This document shows, in pieces, positions 36,798 through 47,332 of a stretch of 64,000 bases of DNA. The stretch is from Gymnothorax reevesii (Eukaryota > Chordata > Actinopteri > Anguilliformes > Muraenidae). Each line of letters starts with the position of its first letter. Position 1 is the first letter of the stretch. The stretch lies in NCBI GenBank assembly GCA_029721435.1, contig CM056578.1, forward strand, positions 13,144,313-13,208,312, given 5' to 3'. Under the pieces are notes generated by a model. The model was not told where the DNA came from. It was given only the letters and a program-made list of their open reading frames with translations, and ran no database searches. The position numbers and the translations under genes are program-made.

Positions 36798-37928
36798 TGC
36801 ACATGGTTTTTGTTCATGTTTATGTTCATGCTCAGGTTCATTATTCATGATTTTGTCTTTTATCTATTCCTTTTGATTATTGTATTCTCAGGTTTTCAGT
36901 TCAGTTCATTTTCAGTTTCATTGCACTTGTCTCCCCTGGCTTGTATTCTAGTTGGTTCAGTCCCTCACCCGGTCTGTGTGCGTACATGCTTCGGGTGATT
37001 TCAATGGTTTCTGGTGTTTAAAAATATTCCTTTCCTTCGCCTTACTGTTCTGATTACTAACAAGACTAACATTTGTATTTTGTATCATGGTCTACTAACC
37101 AACTAGTCTATGTATATATTACTAACTCACTAACGATCACTCTAGTTAAATCTGTAAACTTGCACCGCTACTAATTAGTACTAATTCCCTCTCAGCAATT
37201 GCCCTGTTCTAGTCTCCGCCTCTTGCTCAGCTTTACCTGTCTCCCCCTCCGTTTCTGTGAGATCTCTCGCACCGTGCTTAATTACTTTCCTGCACTCGTT
37301 ATCTGTGCACTTAGAACTCCTAGACCGGAGCTGTTTAAATGTCATAGGGTGTCTGCGTGATTCCCATCCGTGTCTTGGCTTTCGCCAATTTTCGTGGTTA
37401 GGGTTTCCCTCGTGTGTTCCTCCCATTGTAATTAGTCTGATCCAGCTCACCTGTTCCCTGCATAGCATGTGACATCCCTCCTGTCTATTTAAGAGTCCTC
37501 ACTGCTGTTTTGACTTTGTCAGAACATTGATCTATATTTCTTTGTGCAGAGCCTCTCGTATGCTATTAAGTATTGCTTTTCTTTGACTGTTTCGCCCAAC
37601 TATGATTCTTACCGCAGCCCTTTTTGTATTGTTTTGTCTTCCTGGATTTCAACCTCTTTTTGTACAAACTATGACCACGATTCCTGTGTTTGGATGCCCT
37701 GTGTATGACCCACTGCTTTGCTCATCAACTACGACTTTTTGCCTACCGTCTATGTACCTTTGCTCATCTATTTATTTGGTTCTGACCCCTGCCTGTCTAG
37801 TCGACTCTTGGAATTAGTATTGTGGTTTGGCAATTCTTGTGTTTTTTGACATTGACCTGGATCTCGTTAAAGGCATACGTTTTTTGGATTTCCATCTCTT
37901 GCGTGTGGTTCATGAACGCACCGTCACA
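36790..37928 (+). repeat. LTR-family copy B (near full-length solo LTR)
   Basis: It shares with copy A most of its first 700 bp in the same order (for example 'gattactaacaagactaac' near 37053, 'accggagctgtttaaatgtcatagg' in parts near 37324, 'ctttcgccaattttcgtgg' near 37380). It continues to an LTR-like 3' end reading GAACGCACCGTCACA at 37928. The first few bases of the family start (TGTCATGG) are not well preserved. A TATTTAAGAG word near 37487 is in a plausible promoter position. Small open frames inside are not conserved between copies. Confidence 0.65.
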
Positions 37929-40818
37929 ATAACAGCTTGGAAGAAAAACAAAATAATGCTATTTCCATTGTGCTACTGAAACCACTGAATAATATCCAGC
38001 AGGAGTGAAATGAACTTGCCTCTGCCTTATAGTGAGGCTGGGAAAGAAATGGATCAAACTGGATGACGTAAGAACAAAAATAACTTTGTGAATATCCCAT
38101 TGTTGATCTCATCCTTGAAAGCTGAGTCGGATGTATGGAAGAAATTTTGGATTAATTTAGATCGTGGCCACAATTTCATCTGTCACTTTAATGCTCAAAG
38201 TTGCACATTTTGCGGTTGCTTTGCCTGTCAGCCAGACTGTCAATAATAATAATAAGCTCATTTCAAACAAAATGCATAGTTGTGTACTTAATAACAAAAG
38301 CGGGACAGACGGTATTATTTTGCAGGTATTGTTTTTGTGGGTCAGTTTGGTTCAAAATTGATTTGAGACAGTAGTGGGCAATGGATCAATCTGTGCTTGA
38401 CTTATGCAAATGTCTGAAGTGCTCCAAACTTTTTTTTTTTCTATACTGAGAAACAAAGAAATGGAAATTCATACAAGACCAAAAAATGAGTGTGCAGTTA
38501 TTATAAAAATCTCATTTATAATTAGCATTTACACTCATTTCCTCAAACAATCCTTTGTTTTGCCGTCACTTCTACTTGGTGACCATACGAGAACATAAAC
38601 TTTCCCTTCCTATTTTTGATTGAATGGATATTCATGCAATTTTAGGCATGATATGCTATGGTCTCCTAACTTCTATCTCTCCAGGGGGGATCACCAAGAA
38701 GACTGCAAGAATGGCATAGTTTGCTAGTATAAAGAGGTCATGGCTTTATGCCAAATAGTTTGCAAATGACAAAATGTGCAATCTTGCATGCTGAATTATG
38801 AATCACCTGGATGTTGATGGACTGACTGTGTTCCCTCAAGATTTAAATAAATCAGAGTATTCACTGATTGGGCACATTGAGCAAAAGATCGCCATTGTGA
38901 CAACTATTTTTTTAAAATATCTCGATTTACATAATACTAATCTTTTTCACTGTAATTTTTTCATTTTAATTGATTGCATGTCTGCGCGCTGCTGCTCTTT
39001 CCTGTGTGAGTTACAAGCCGCGGATACCCGCGTTGTGCACTTACCTACAAAGGTACATAATACTTTTTTTAATAGCGCGTCCAAATGGCAGTTAAAACTG
39101 ACTATTGACTTTGACCAACAAAAATCTGGTCTAATAACGCAGGATCTTTATGCTACCTCAAGATTACAGCATGCGAGCAGAGCGCCCGACCACAACTCAT
39201 TTTAGATCGACATGCCCATGGACGATGAATTTGGTGCAAATGCATTTGCTGTGCATGCAGTGTGGATTCTGGAAGGGCAAATGGTATCTGCGCCAGTCAT
39301 AAAGTAGCAAATACACTTCCGTCACATTTGCACCGGGGGCAAGATAGGGGCCGAAGTGTTTAACCAGTAAATACTGACTGGGATTTAAGCATTCATTGCG
39401 ATTTACAATCCAACAACTTAAACCCAAAGGAGAGGGTGTAACATAACATAACATGAATGGCAAGAACAGGCCTTTCAGTCCAACTGAGCTCGCCAGTTTC
39501 TTTATACTATTGTGAATATATCCCTTCAGATACTGAATGACTCAACGGTGTAAATACAGGCACAAAAGGTGAGGACGATGTAAGGCGACACGGTCGAGAA
39601 GGAAGCCAGCGAGACACGAACCAATAACAGGAGACATTTCTTCTAATAGAAATGCAAGCTGCTGAACGGGAGGAGAGACAGACGACATTGTGATACAGTC
39701 GGTTGTGACACAGACACAAATGACCACAAATTTCGGCTGACAGTTTGAATTTTTAGCTCATATTTGCTCATTTAAAATCCATTTTGCTGAAGCACGGAGC
39801 CAAATGCAACATCTGTGTCACAGTCTCAGTACACTTTCAGTGATCTGAGTGTTTTTTTTTTTTACAAGTGCAGAAATGCATGTGCACCTGCGCCCACGTT
39901 TTTTCTTCTTCTATGCCTTTTGTGCGAAAAGTATTTCAGTTCGTCGGTTCAAATTAATGGCACCAACCAACCAACCAACCAACCCTTTTGTCAAGATTTC
40001 TCAAAAAGCTCTCAAGAAACAACAACCAAAGAAAACATTTTGTACACGCATGTTGAAAATGCTCTGCCATTAAACACACTCCATTGTGCAAACTTGTGGA
40101 CACATGCCGGGCATTCAACTCATTTGACACCATCTGATCTGATCACAACTGAGCCGAAATCACATGAAGGCATATGATATAAAGTAAAACTCAACTCAAA
40201 TATTCTATGTGTGTGTGCAAGTATTTGAGCATCAGTCTATATATCAAAGCTAACAAATAAAAAAATTTTGATTCATTTAACCGCAAAGTACCAGAACTGG
40301 CATTTTAATCAGTAAGAATCAGAGGCATTATTTTAGCTTAAACAGAGCAAAAGGAGAGGAATGCCACAGACCTCACACCATCCCACAGCATCATTCAGAG
40401 TGACGCAGACATATAATTTTGTCATGTCTAGCCATGCAGACTGCCCTGAGAATGACAGTAAGAGCTGAAATGTTAGCTCTGAAATGTAACCAAGCAATCA
40501 CTGCAAGGCCCTGCAGTGTCTTCCTCCACTGACAATACTTTAAATTCCCTGAATCATTAAATACTCATGCTGAAGGGTGAATAATGAGTGAAAGTCAATT
40601 AACTTTGGTGATAACCACAGAAGTGGACTGTCGGCATACAGAAATCCATTAAGAGGACAATGCTTAAAACCACAGGGGTCTGAACAGTCATGTCCCGGTG
40701 GCTCATAGTGCCTGCCAACTCTTGCATTGTCCATCCATCCAAACAGCAAAGTTAGAAAAGTTTATTAGATTGGGATAACCCCTTGAGATGTTACATCTTG
40801 GTTTCGAGGGGGTCTCAC
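37929..40818. other. Intergenic stretch without recognised genes
   Basis: Open frames at 38798-39205 (135 codons) and 39815-40177 (120 codons) have no domain, signal peptide or family resemblance; the second spans a (CCAA)n tract at 39962-39984. I treat them as chance frames. No RNA gene or transposon was recognised. Confidence 0.4.
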
Positions 40819-41728
40819 TGTTAGAAATCGCTGATTTGTATGTTTGTTTTTAGTAAGTTTTTGTACTTTTAGTTGTTATTTATTTTTTTATTTATCATAT
40901 TTATTCTTTTAGAGTATGTATGTTTCTGTAAGATTGCGCTGTCTTTAGTCTTCAGTGTCTTCCTTTCGTTTCTGTGTTGTGGTGTCTTGTCTTTTTCATC
41001 ACACTCTCTTCCCTGTATTTCGGTGAGGTATTTCCTCTTCCTTCTCTCTTGCTGTTCTCATTGGCTATCCACACCTGAGAGTAGTTTAGTGAGGCATGGG
41101 TGTTTAGTTAGATGAGAGTCAGAACTCCACCCTTTTCCTCTCTCTCTCCTATCACCGTCCTTGCTTTTCTAGCTCCACCTCTCTCTACAGCTGTCCTGTG
41201 TTTAGCTGGGATTCCACTTAATTAGTTTGTGTGTGTGTTTAAAAGGTCCACTTTTCCTCAGCTTCTTGTCGACTCGTTTCTTCCCATAGCTCGCTTTGGT
41301 TAAGTCTCGTTTCTGCTCTTTCTTGGTTTCGATTGTTGGTTGCTCGTTTTCTGTGAAGTCTCGTTATTGATTGTTTGTATTACATTGTTTGATTGCTGGT
41401 TGATTAGTACTTCGTTCTCCCTAATTCCCATTTTGTACCCATCTGTTTAGATTCTCCTGTGTTATTCCCTTATCCCATCCAACTCCCTTTTCCTTCCCCT
41501 TCCATTCCCTTAGATCTACCCCTTTTGTTACTGTCTTTGTGCAGATTGATTTTCTGGTTACCAAATATTTCTGCTTGTCCCCTGACCTTGATTCTGACTA
41601 TTCTGCATTACCCTGTTTGCCTGGCTATCGATCTGTTTCTGTATTTAACCATGAGCTATGTTAACCCTAATAAACGCCCTGCCGATGCTGAACAGCATTT
41701 GGAGTCAAAGCCCGTTCCTTTCACTCAC
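40814..41728 (+). mobile_element. Solo LTR with 5 bp target duplication
   Basis: The LTR is 40819-41723 (905 bp). It starts TGTTAGAAATCG and ends GTTCCTTTCA, giving TG...CA ends. Both sides carry the same 5 bp CTCAC (40814-40818 and 41724-41728). CCCTAATAAACGCC near 41668-41681 supplies a polyadenylation signal close to the 3' end, and GTTTAAAAGG near 41238 is a possible promoter core, giving plus-strand polarity. There is no second LTR or coding region, so it is a product of recombination between LTRs. Similarity to the other LTRs here is not evident. Confidence 0.8.
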
Positions 41729-41950
41729 ACAAAATTCACAGCACAAAACAATTAAACATAATGCAAAAGACATAAACAACAAACAGCTTGAAAAAACAAA
41801 CAAAACAAGACAAAACGAGACAAAGACAAAAAAAAAACTAAATAAATAATAAAATGAACAATATAACAGAAAAAAGAATATATATATTATATAAGGGAAA
41901 GGAACAGGAACAGTGATGGCGTTATTGTGAACAAAGACAAATTGTTTTTA
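41729..41950. repeat. A-rich simple sequence between two LTR elements
   Basis: Dominated by ACAAA/AAACA and ATATAT words; no coding content. Confidence 0.6.
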
Positions 41951-41954
41951 GATA

Positions 41955-42450
41955 TGTAATGTGAATATAGGCCACTAGATGGCAGTATTTACCTTTTTTT
42001 TTGTTAAGCTCAGACTGGAGTCATGTTTGGACATGTCCTGGACATGTCTGGGGCAAGTCTCAGAAAATTTAAAAAAAAGAGGTCTAAATGTGGGTGGGGT
42101 CTGCAAAAGAGTATATAAAGAAAAGAATTGAGACAGTAAAAGGAGAAATTGCAAGAAGATGACCAGACCTGCCATTCTGTTCAAGACCTGTGACGTTTCT
42201 TTTGTGGATTTCTTTGCCTGTGTTTGAGCATTTTCTTCATCCAGGACATCACCAAGCCACCCCACTAAAAAGGGACTGTAATTATTTCTGTTTTTTTTTC
42301 TTATTTATCAATCTTGGTCTTTAGTTGTAGGTTGTTATTAGTCTTTGTCTTTGTTAAAAATTAAATGTGTTTTAGTTGTTAAAACTGTGTTTGTCATCCC
42401 TTGCTGTTGCTGTTGTGTTATAAATGTAATAACAAATTGGGGCCATAACA
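41955..42450 (+). repeat. 5' LTR of the Gmr1-like element
   Basis: It starts TGTAATGTGAATATAGG and ends GGGGCCATAACA (TG...CA). It holds a TATA box at 42112-42118 and an ATTAAA polyadenylation signal at 42360-42365, so it should drive plus-strand transcription. Relative to the 3' LTR it has three visible substitutions (in TATAAAGAAA, GCATTTTC and AATGTAATA) and lacks a 5 bp piece near 42138. Confidence 0.93.
42112..42118 (+). promoter_or_regulatory. TATA box in the 5' LTR
   Basis: TATATAA, repeated at the equivalent position of the 3' LTR (47490-47496). This is the likely core promoter of the retrotransposon, about 250 bp upstream of the polyadenylation signal. Confidence 0.6.
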
Positions 42451-42453
42451 AAT

Positions 42454-42474
42454 TGGGGGCTCAAGGTCCGGGAT
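42454..42474 (+). promoter_or_regulatory. Primer-binding site, tRNA-Pro-like
   Basis: Three bases after the LTR the sequence reads TGGGGGCTC, then AAG, then GTCCGGGAT. The two outer parts together equal the proline tRNA 3' end complement used by some retroviruses; the extra AAG would bulge. Position and the TGG start support primer-site function; the exact tRNA is inferred. Confidence 0.6.
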
Positions 42475-42566
42475 AGACCATTGTGTGAGTAATTTATTAA
42501 AAATCTAACATTCCAAATTGTCAAATTGTTTTTGTGAATTTTCCTAGATATATATTGACAACAGCA

Positions 42567-42662
42567 ATGGATGATTTCTTGGCATCACCAACCGTAGGGG
42601 TTTTGAAGTCTTTTAAAAAGACAGAACTGCTAGAAATTTGCAGACAGTTGGAGCTGACATAG
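42567..42662 (+). pseudogene. Upstream gag segment ending in an in-frame TAG
   Basis: From the ATG at 42567 a 31-codon frame (beginning MDDFLASPTVG, with a KKTELLEICRQLEL segment) ends at TAG 42660-42662. It is in the same frame as the long ORF whose first Met codon is at 42675, only four sense codons later. The peptide has the amphipathic helix look of a gag N-terminus and the next residues continue in the same style. The original gag start is therefore probably 42567, and the TAG is a recent mutation or a leaky stop. Confidence 0.6.
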
Positions 42663-42674
42663 GTAAAACCAGCC

Positions 42675-45600
42675 ATGCGAAAAGCAAGACTGGCTAGAGA
42701 GATAGTTAAATATTACATTGATGAAAATGTGTTTGCACCAGGAGATCTGGAACAGTTTCCAGTGGAAAATCCAAATATAGAAATGGAACTTAAATTAAAA
42801 ATGCTAGTGATTGAAAAAGAGGAAAGAGCAGAAAGAGAGAGACAGAGACAGAGAGATTTTGAATTAGAGAAATTCGATAGAGAAGAAAGACTCCAAATGG
42901 AGCAACTAAAAATTAAAATTGAAACTAAAAATAAATTTTGTGCCAGTCAGGAGGTAAAACTGGTGCCTCCATTTTCAGAAAAGGATGTTGACAACTATTT
43001 CCAGTGTTTTGAAAAGGTAGCAAAGAGTTGCCAGTGGCCAAAGGAACACTGGCCTCTGATGTTGCAAACTGTCCTCAAGGGTGAAGCTCAACAAGCCTAT
43101 TCGGCTTTGTCTGCAGATGATTCCTCTGATTATGAGGTTGTCAAAAAGGTTATTTTGAGAGCTTATGAGTTGGTTCCAGAGGCTTACCGACAGAAATTCA
43201 GAGGTCTGAAGAAATCTGAAAATCAGACTTATGTTGAATTTGCTAATGAAAAGCAGGTTTGCTTTGAGCGCTGGTGTACTTCTATGGAGGTCAAGGATGA
43301 TTTCAACTCACTAAAAGAGATGGTGTTAGTTGAAGAATTCAAGAACTGTGTTAAAGATGATGTTAAGACCTACCTTAATGAAAAGCAAGCACTGAATTTG
43401 CAATCAGCTGCCAAATTTGCAGATGAATATGTTCTCACACATAAGTCCAAATTTCAGTCTAGCAGTAATAATAGATGGTCCCAATTTCAGAAAAAGGGTT
43501 ACGGTGATACCCAAGATTCCTCACCCAAAGACAAAGACAAATCTGGTGATGGTGCTCAGAAATCCAGTAACAGGTCTGATCAAAGTGTGAAAGCTGACAG
43601 TGACAAAAGTGGTCTAGTTTGCAGTTATTGCAAGAAATCTGGTCATGTTACAACTAACTGTTGGTTCCTTAAAGCTAAGAAAGAAAAAGAAAAGGATACC
43701 AAACCAAATGCCTTTGTGAAAACAAGGTTAGAAACCCCTGTAGTAGATAACCAATCTGCTAAATTGCCTGCTTCTTGTGGGGCTAAAAAGCCTAATACAG
43801 CTGACTTTGTGAGGGAGGAATTTCTTCCATTTGTGTCAGAGGGATTTGTGGCTCTGAATGAGCATACTACTCCTGTCCCCATATATATCCTAAGGGATAC
43901 CGGAGCTTCTCAGTCACTTTTGTTGATGGACTCCTTGGAGTTACGTGATGAGACCGCTTCAGGGGATTTCATACTTGTACAAGGTATTGAAGGGAGGACT
44001 GTATCTGTACCCCTGCGCTCTATATTCTTGAAGTCAGATTTAGTTACAGGACAGGTAAAGGTGGGACTTATGTCAAGTCTACCTATAAAGGGTGTTTCTC
44101 TGTTGCTAGGCAATGACCTGGCTGGGGGCAAAGTAGTTCCCCCTGTACATCTTACTTCACAGCCGAGCACTGAAAATGGGGATGAGGACCCATCTCTGTA
44201 TCCTTCTTGCGCAGTGACTCGTGCTATGGCCAAGAAGGCTAAAGAAGATGATGTTGTGGTGCCGTCCAGTACATTGAATAGTCAGGACTCAGGTGGTTCG
44301 CCTCATGACTCTGATTGGCCTACTATGGTTTCTCCGTTTGAGGACTTATCAGATACTTTTATCAGTTCTCTATTCAGCCAGCCGGATGGGTCTGGTGATA
44401 CTGATGTGTCTGGAGACTTGTCTCTGTCCAGAAAGCGGTTGATTGAGGAGCAAACTAATGATCCTGAAATTGGTGTACTAAAGAGGAGAGCCCTTCCTGA
44501 AAAAAATATAGATGCAGTTCCAGTTGGGTATTATCTCAAGGATGGTGTGTTGATGCGGAAGTGGCGCCCTCCTGATATCCCTGCCAATGCAGATTGGGCA
44601 GTGGTCAGGCAAATTGTTGTTCCGAAGGTCTATAGGAATGAGATCTTAACAATGGCTCATAGTTTACCTTTAGGAGGTCATCTTGGTGTTAACAAGACTG
44701 TTGATAAGATCATGAAACACTTCTTTTGGCCTGGGCTTCGGAAAGACGTTTCCAACTTTTGCAAAACCTGTCACACTTGTCAGGTAGTTGGAAAACACCA
44801 GTTAGACCCACCTGTAGCTCCATTGCAGCCTATCCCAGCATTTGGGGAGCCATTCTCTAGGGTCATTGTTGATTGCGTTGGTCCATTACCCAAGACTAGA
44901 TCTGGAAATCAGTACTTGTTGACAATAATGTGTGCATCTACCAGATTCCCCGAAGCCATACCTCTACGTAACATCAAGGCAACTGCAATCTCGAAGGCTT
45001 TGATAAAGTTCTTCACATTGTTTGGTCTTCCCAGGGAAATTCAGTCTGACCAAGGTAGCAATTTCACTTCAGGATTGTTTCAGCAGGTTGTGTATGAACT
45101 AGGTGCAAAACAGATTCTTTCTAGTGCCTATCATCCAGAAAGTCAGGGTGCCTTAGAGCGGTTTCATTCCACTCTCAAGACAATGATGAGGACTTATTGT
45201 TATGACCATGAGAAAGACTGGGATGAAGGGGTTCATTTGCTATTGTTTGCAGCTAGAGAAGCAGTGCAGGAGTCTACTGGATTCAGTCCATTTGAGCTAG
45301 TGTTTGGTCATGAAGTGAGAGGACCTTTGCTATTATTGAGTGAACAATGGCAAGAGGAAGAGCCGCATATCAGTCTGTTAGACTATGTTAGCAAGTTCAA
45401 GGAAAGATTGCGTGCAGCTTGTGACCTTGCCAAAGAGAACTTGAAATCAAGTCAGGGAAAAATGAAAACTTGGTATGATCATAAGGCTAGAAGCTGTGAG
45501 TTTAAACCAGGAGACAAGGTCCTTGTGTTGTTTCCCTTGCAGTCCAATCCATTGCAGGCTAGATTTCATGGTCCATATGAAATTCTGACAAAACTCAATG

Positions 45601-47225
45601 ATCTCAATTACATTGTGAAGACTCCAGATAGGAGAAAACCAAAACAATTGTGTCATATTAACATGCTAAAGCCTTATCATGACAGAAATGCTAGGGTTGC
45701 AGCTGTCACTTCAGATTCTCCAATGGTCGAAACGTGTGAAGATGAGGGGGAGTTTCAAGATGATGAACCAAGAATTAAAGCTGAAGTTCTTTCATGTAAA
45801 TTGTCAAACACTGAAGTGTTGCAAAATCTTGATGTAAAACTCCAGCACTTAGAACCCTCACAGAGAGATCAGTTTGAAAGGTTGATCAAGAAATATGAGG
45901 ATTTGTTTCCTGATGTTCCAAAGAGAGTTACTATAGCCTCTCATGATGTAGATGTTGGTGATGCCAAACCAATAAAACAGCATCCATACCGGATGAATCC
46001 TGAAAAGAGAAAGATTGCTGAGAAAGAGGTTGAGTACATGTTAAAACATGATATTATCAGACCCTCCAACTCCGATTGGAGTTCACCCTGTGTGCTAGTT
46101 CCAAAACCTGATGGAAGTACTAGATTCTGTACAGATTATCGCAAAGTCAATGCTGTAACTAGAACTGATGTGTTTCCAATACCTAGGATTGATGATTGTA
46201 TTGATAGTGTAGGGCAAGCAAAGTTTCTGACCAAAATTGATTTATTGAAGGGTTATTGGTGTGTGCCTTTAACTGAGAGGGCCAAGAGCATCTCTGCTTT
46301 TGCCACACCATCTGGATTGTACCAGTATGAAGTCCTACCCTTTGGCATGAAAAATGCCCCAGCCACGTTCCAAAGGATGATACAGTCTACAATCGCCGGA
46401 TTGCCACACACGGGTGCGTACATCGATGACCTGATCACATGGAGTGACTCCTGGGAAGAACATCTAAAAGATGTAGAGACGTTGTTCCAGCGCCTGACCC
46501 AGGCTAACCTGACTGTTAACCTGAGCAAGAGTGACTTTGGTTGTGCTACTGTCACCTATCTTGGCTACGTCATAGGCCAGGGTAAGGTGGCACCCATAAA
46601 TGCTAAAGTCCAAGCCATCATGGACTTTCCAGTTCCTGACAACAAAAAAGCTTTGCGCCGCTTCCTTGGAATGATCGGGTACTACCGCAAGTTCTGCAAG
46701 AACTTTGCTGAGATTGCTCTCAGTCTAACTAACCAACTGAAGAAAGGCGTAAAGTTCACCTGGGATGATGCATGCCAGAGAGCCTTCGATCGCCTGAAGT
46801 CTCTGCTGTGTCACTTCCCCGTGCTCAAATCTCCTGACTTCAACAAACCGTTCTCCATCGCGGTCGATGCTAGCGACCAAGCTTGTGGATCTGTGCTCCT
46901 ACAGAGAAGTGACTCTGATGACATTGAGCATCCCGTGGCATACTTCTCCAGGAAGTTCAATCGCCACCAAAGGAACTATTCCACAATAGAGAAGGAACTG
47001 TTGGCTCTGGTCCTTTCTTTACAACACTTTGAGGTTTATGTTTGTACAGGACAAAAGCCAATGATTGTGTACACTGACCACAATCCGTTAATGTTTTTGA
47101 GTAAGATGAAAAACAAGAATCGGAGATTGTTGAATTGGAGTTTGATTTTACAGGAGTTTGACTTGGAAATTAAGCATGTGAAGGGTACAGACAATGTAAT
47201 TGCTGATTGCTTATCCCGTGTTTGA
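42675..47225 (+). CDS. Gag-pol polyprotein, Gmr1-like (gag-PR-IN-RT-RH)
   Basis: A single 1516-residue frame without frameshift. Residues about 45-88 form a charged, Glu/Arg-rich coiled coil. About 95-257 are capsid, whose last part (about 171-257, starting YRQKFRGLKK) resembles a SCAN domain. A CCHC zinc knuckle is at C316, C319, H324 and C329. Protease has the DTGA box with D408. Integrase has an H2C2 domain (H662, H669, C699, C702) and a catalytic triad D733, D792, E828, with 35 residues between the last two. RT starts near 1120, with D1189 and the YIDD box at 1249-1252. RNase H includes D1398 in AVDAS, then IEKELLALV, YTDHNPL and VIADCLS to the end. All catalytic residues checked are present. 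The protein should encode capsid assembly, reverse transcription and integration. The start at 42675 is the first Met after the TAG at 42660; the native start is probably 42567. Confidence 0.93.
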   Translation: MRKARLAREIVKYYIDENVFAPGDLEQFPVENPNIEMELKLKMLVIEKEERAERERQRQRDFELEKFDREERLQMEQLKIKIETKNKFCASQEVKLVPPFSEKDVDNYFQCFEKVAKSCQWPKEHWPLMLQTVLKGEAQQAYSALSADDSSDYEVVKKVILRAYELVPEAYRQKFRGLKKSENQTYVEFANEKQVCFERWCTSMEVKDDFNSLKEMVLVEEFKNCVKDDVKTYLNEKQALNLQSAAKFADEYVLTHKSKFQSSSNNRWSQFQKKGYGDTQDSSPKDKDKSGDGAQKSSNRSDQSVKADSDKSGLVCSYCKKSGHVTTNCWFLKAKKEKEKDTKPNAFVKTRLETPVVDNQSAKLPASCGAKKPNTADFVREEFLPFVSEGFVALNEHTTPVPIYILRDTGASQSLLLMDSLELRDETASGDFILVQGIEGRTVSVPLRSIFLKSDLVTGQVKVGLMSSLPIKGVSLLLGNDLAGGKVVPPVHLTSQPSTENGDEDPSLYPSCAVTRAMAKKAKEDDVVVPSSTLNSQDSGGSPHDSDWPTMVSPFEDLSDTFISSLFSQPDGSGDTDVSGDLSLSRKRLIEEQTNDPEIGVLKRRALPEKNIDAVPVGYYLKDGVLMRKWRPPDIPANADWAVVRQIVVPKVYRNEILTMAHSLPLGGHLGVNKTVDKIMKHFFWPGLRKDVSNFCKTCHTCQVVGKHQLDPPVAPLQPIPAFGEPFSRVIVDCVGPLPKTRSGNQYLLTIMCASTRFPEAIPLRNIKATAISKALIKFFTLFGLPREIQSDQGSNFTSGLFQQVVYELGAKQILSSAYHPESQGALERFHSTLKTMMRTYCYDHEKDWDEGVHLLLFAAREAVQESTGFSPFELVFGHEVRGPLLLLSEQWQEEEPHISLLDYVSKFKERLRAACDLAKENLKSSQGKMKTWYDHKARSCEFKPGDKVLVLFPLQSNPLQARFHGPYEILTKLNDLNYIVKTPDRRKPKQLCHINMLKPYHDRNARVAAVTSDSPMVETCEDEGEFQDDEPRIKAEVLSCKLSNTEVLQNLDVKLQHLEPSQRDQFERLIKKYEDLFPDVPKRVTIASHDVDVGDAKPIKQHPYRMNPEKRKIAEKEVEYMLKHDIIRPSNSDWSSPCVLVPKPDGSTRFCTDYRKVNAVTRTDVFPIPRIDDCIDSVGQAKFLTKIDLLKGYWCVPLTERAKSISAFATPSGLYQYEVLPFGMKNAPATFQRMIQSTIAGLPHTGAYIDDLITWSDSWEEHLKDVETLFQRLTQANLTVNLSKSDFGCATVTYLGYVIGQGKVAPINAKVQAIMDFPVPDNKKALRRFLGMIGYYRKFCKNFAEIALSLTNQLKKGVKFTWDDACQRAFDRLKSLLCHFPVLKSPDFNKPFSIAVDASDQACGSVLLQRSDSDDIEHPVAYFSRKFNRHQRNYSTIEKELLALVLSLQHFEVYVCTGQKPMIVYTDHNPLMFLSKMKNKNRRLLNWSLILQEFDLEIKHVKGTDNVIADCLSRV

Positions 47226-47322
47226 ATGTGTATGATATGTGTATATATAGACAAGTGTTCACTTTACCATTTTGTATTGAAAAGAAAAATTTTGCCTTTA
47301 TGAGTCAAAATTTTTCCCTTTT

Positions 47323-47332
47323 GGAATGGAGG
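47323..47332 (+). promoter_or_regulatory. Polypurine tract
   Basis: GGAATGGAGG lies directly before the 3' LTR (47333), the place where plus-strand DNA synthesis is primed. The stop codon of gag-pol is about 100 bases upstream. Confidence 0.7.

Noticed and set aside
38798..39205. 135-codon plus-strand frame
   Set aside because: No recognisable motif, no supporting neighbour or codon pattern; length is possible by chance in 64 kb.
42675..47225. Copia (Ty1) identity for the intact retrotransposon because integrase precedes RT
   Set aside because: RT, RNase H and integrase motifs are gypsy-like and the YIDD/FGMKNAP features fit Ty3/gypsy; the order is explained by the Gmr1-like group.
42675..47225. 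Endogenous retrovirus with env
   Set aside because: The 3' LTR begins about 100 bases after the pol stop, leaving no room for an envelope gene, and no env-like frame is present.
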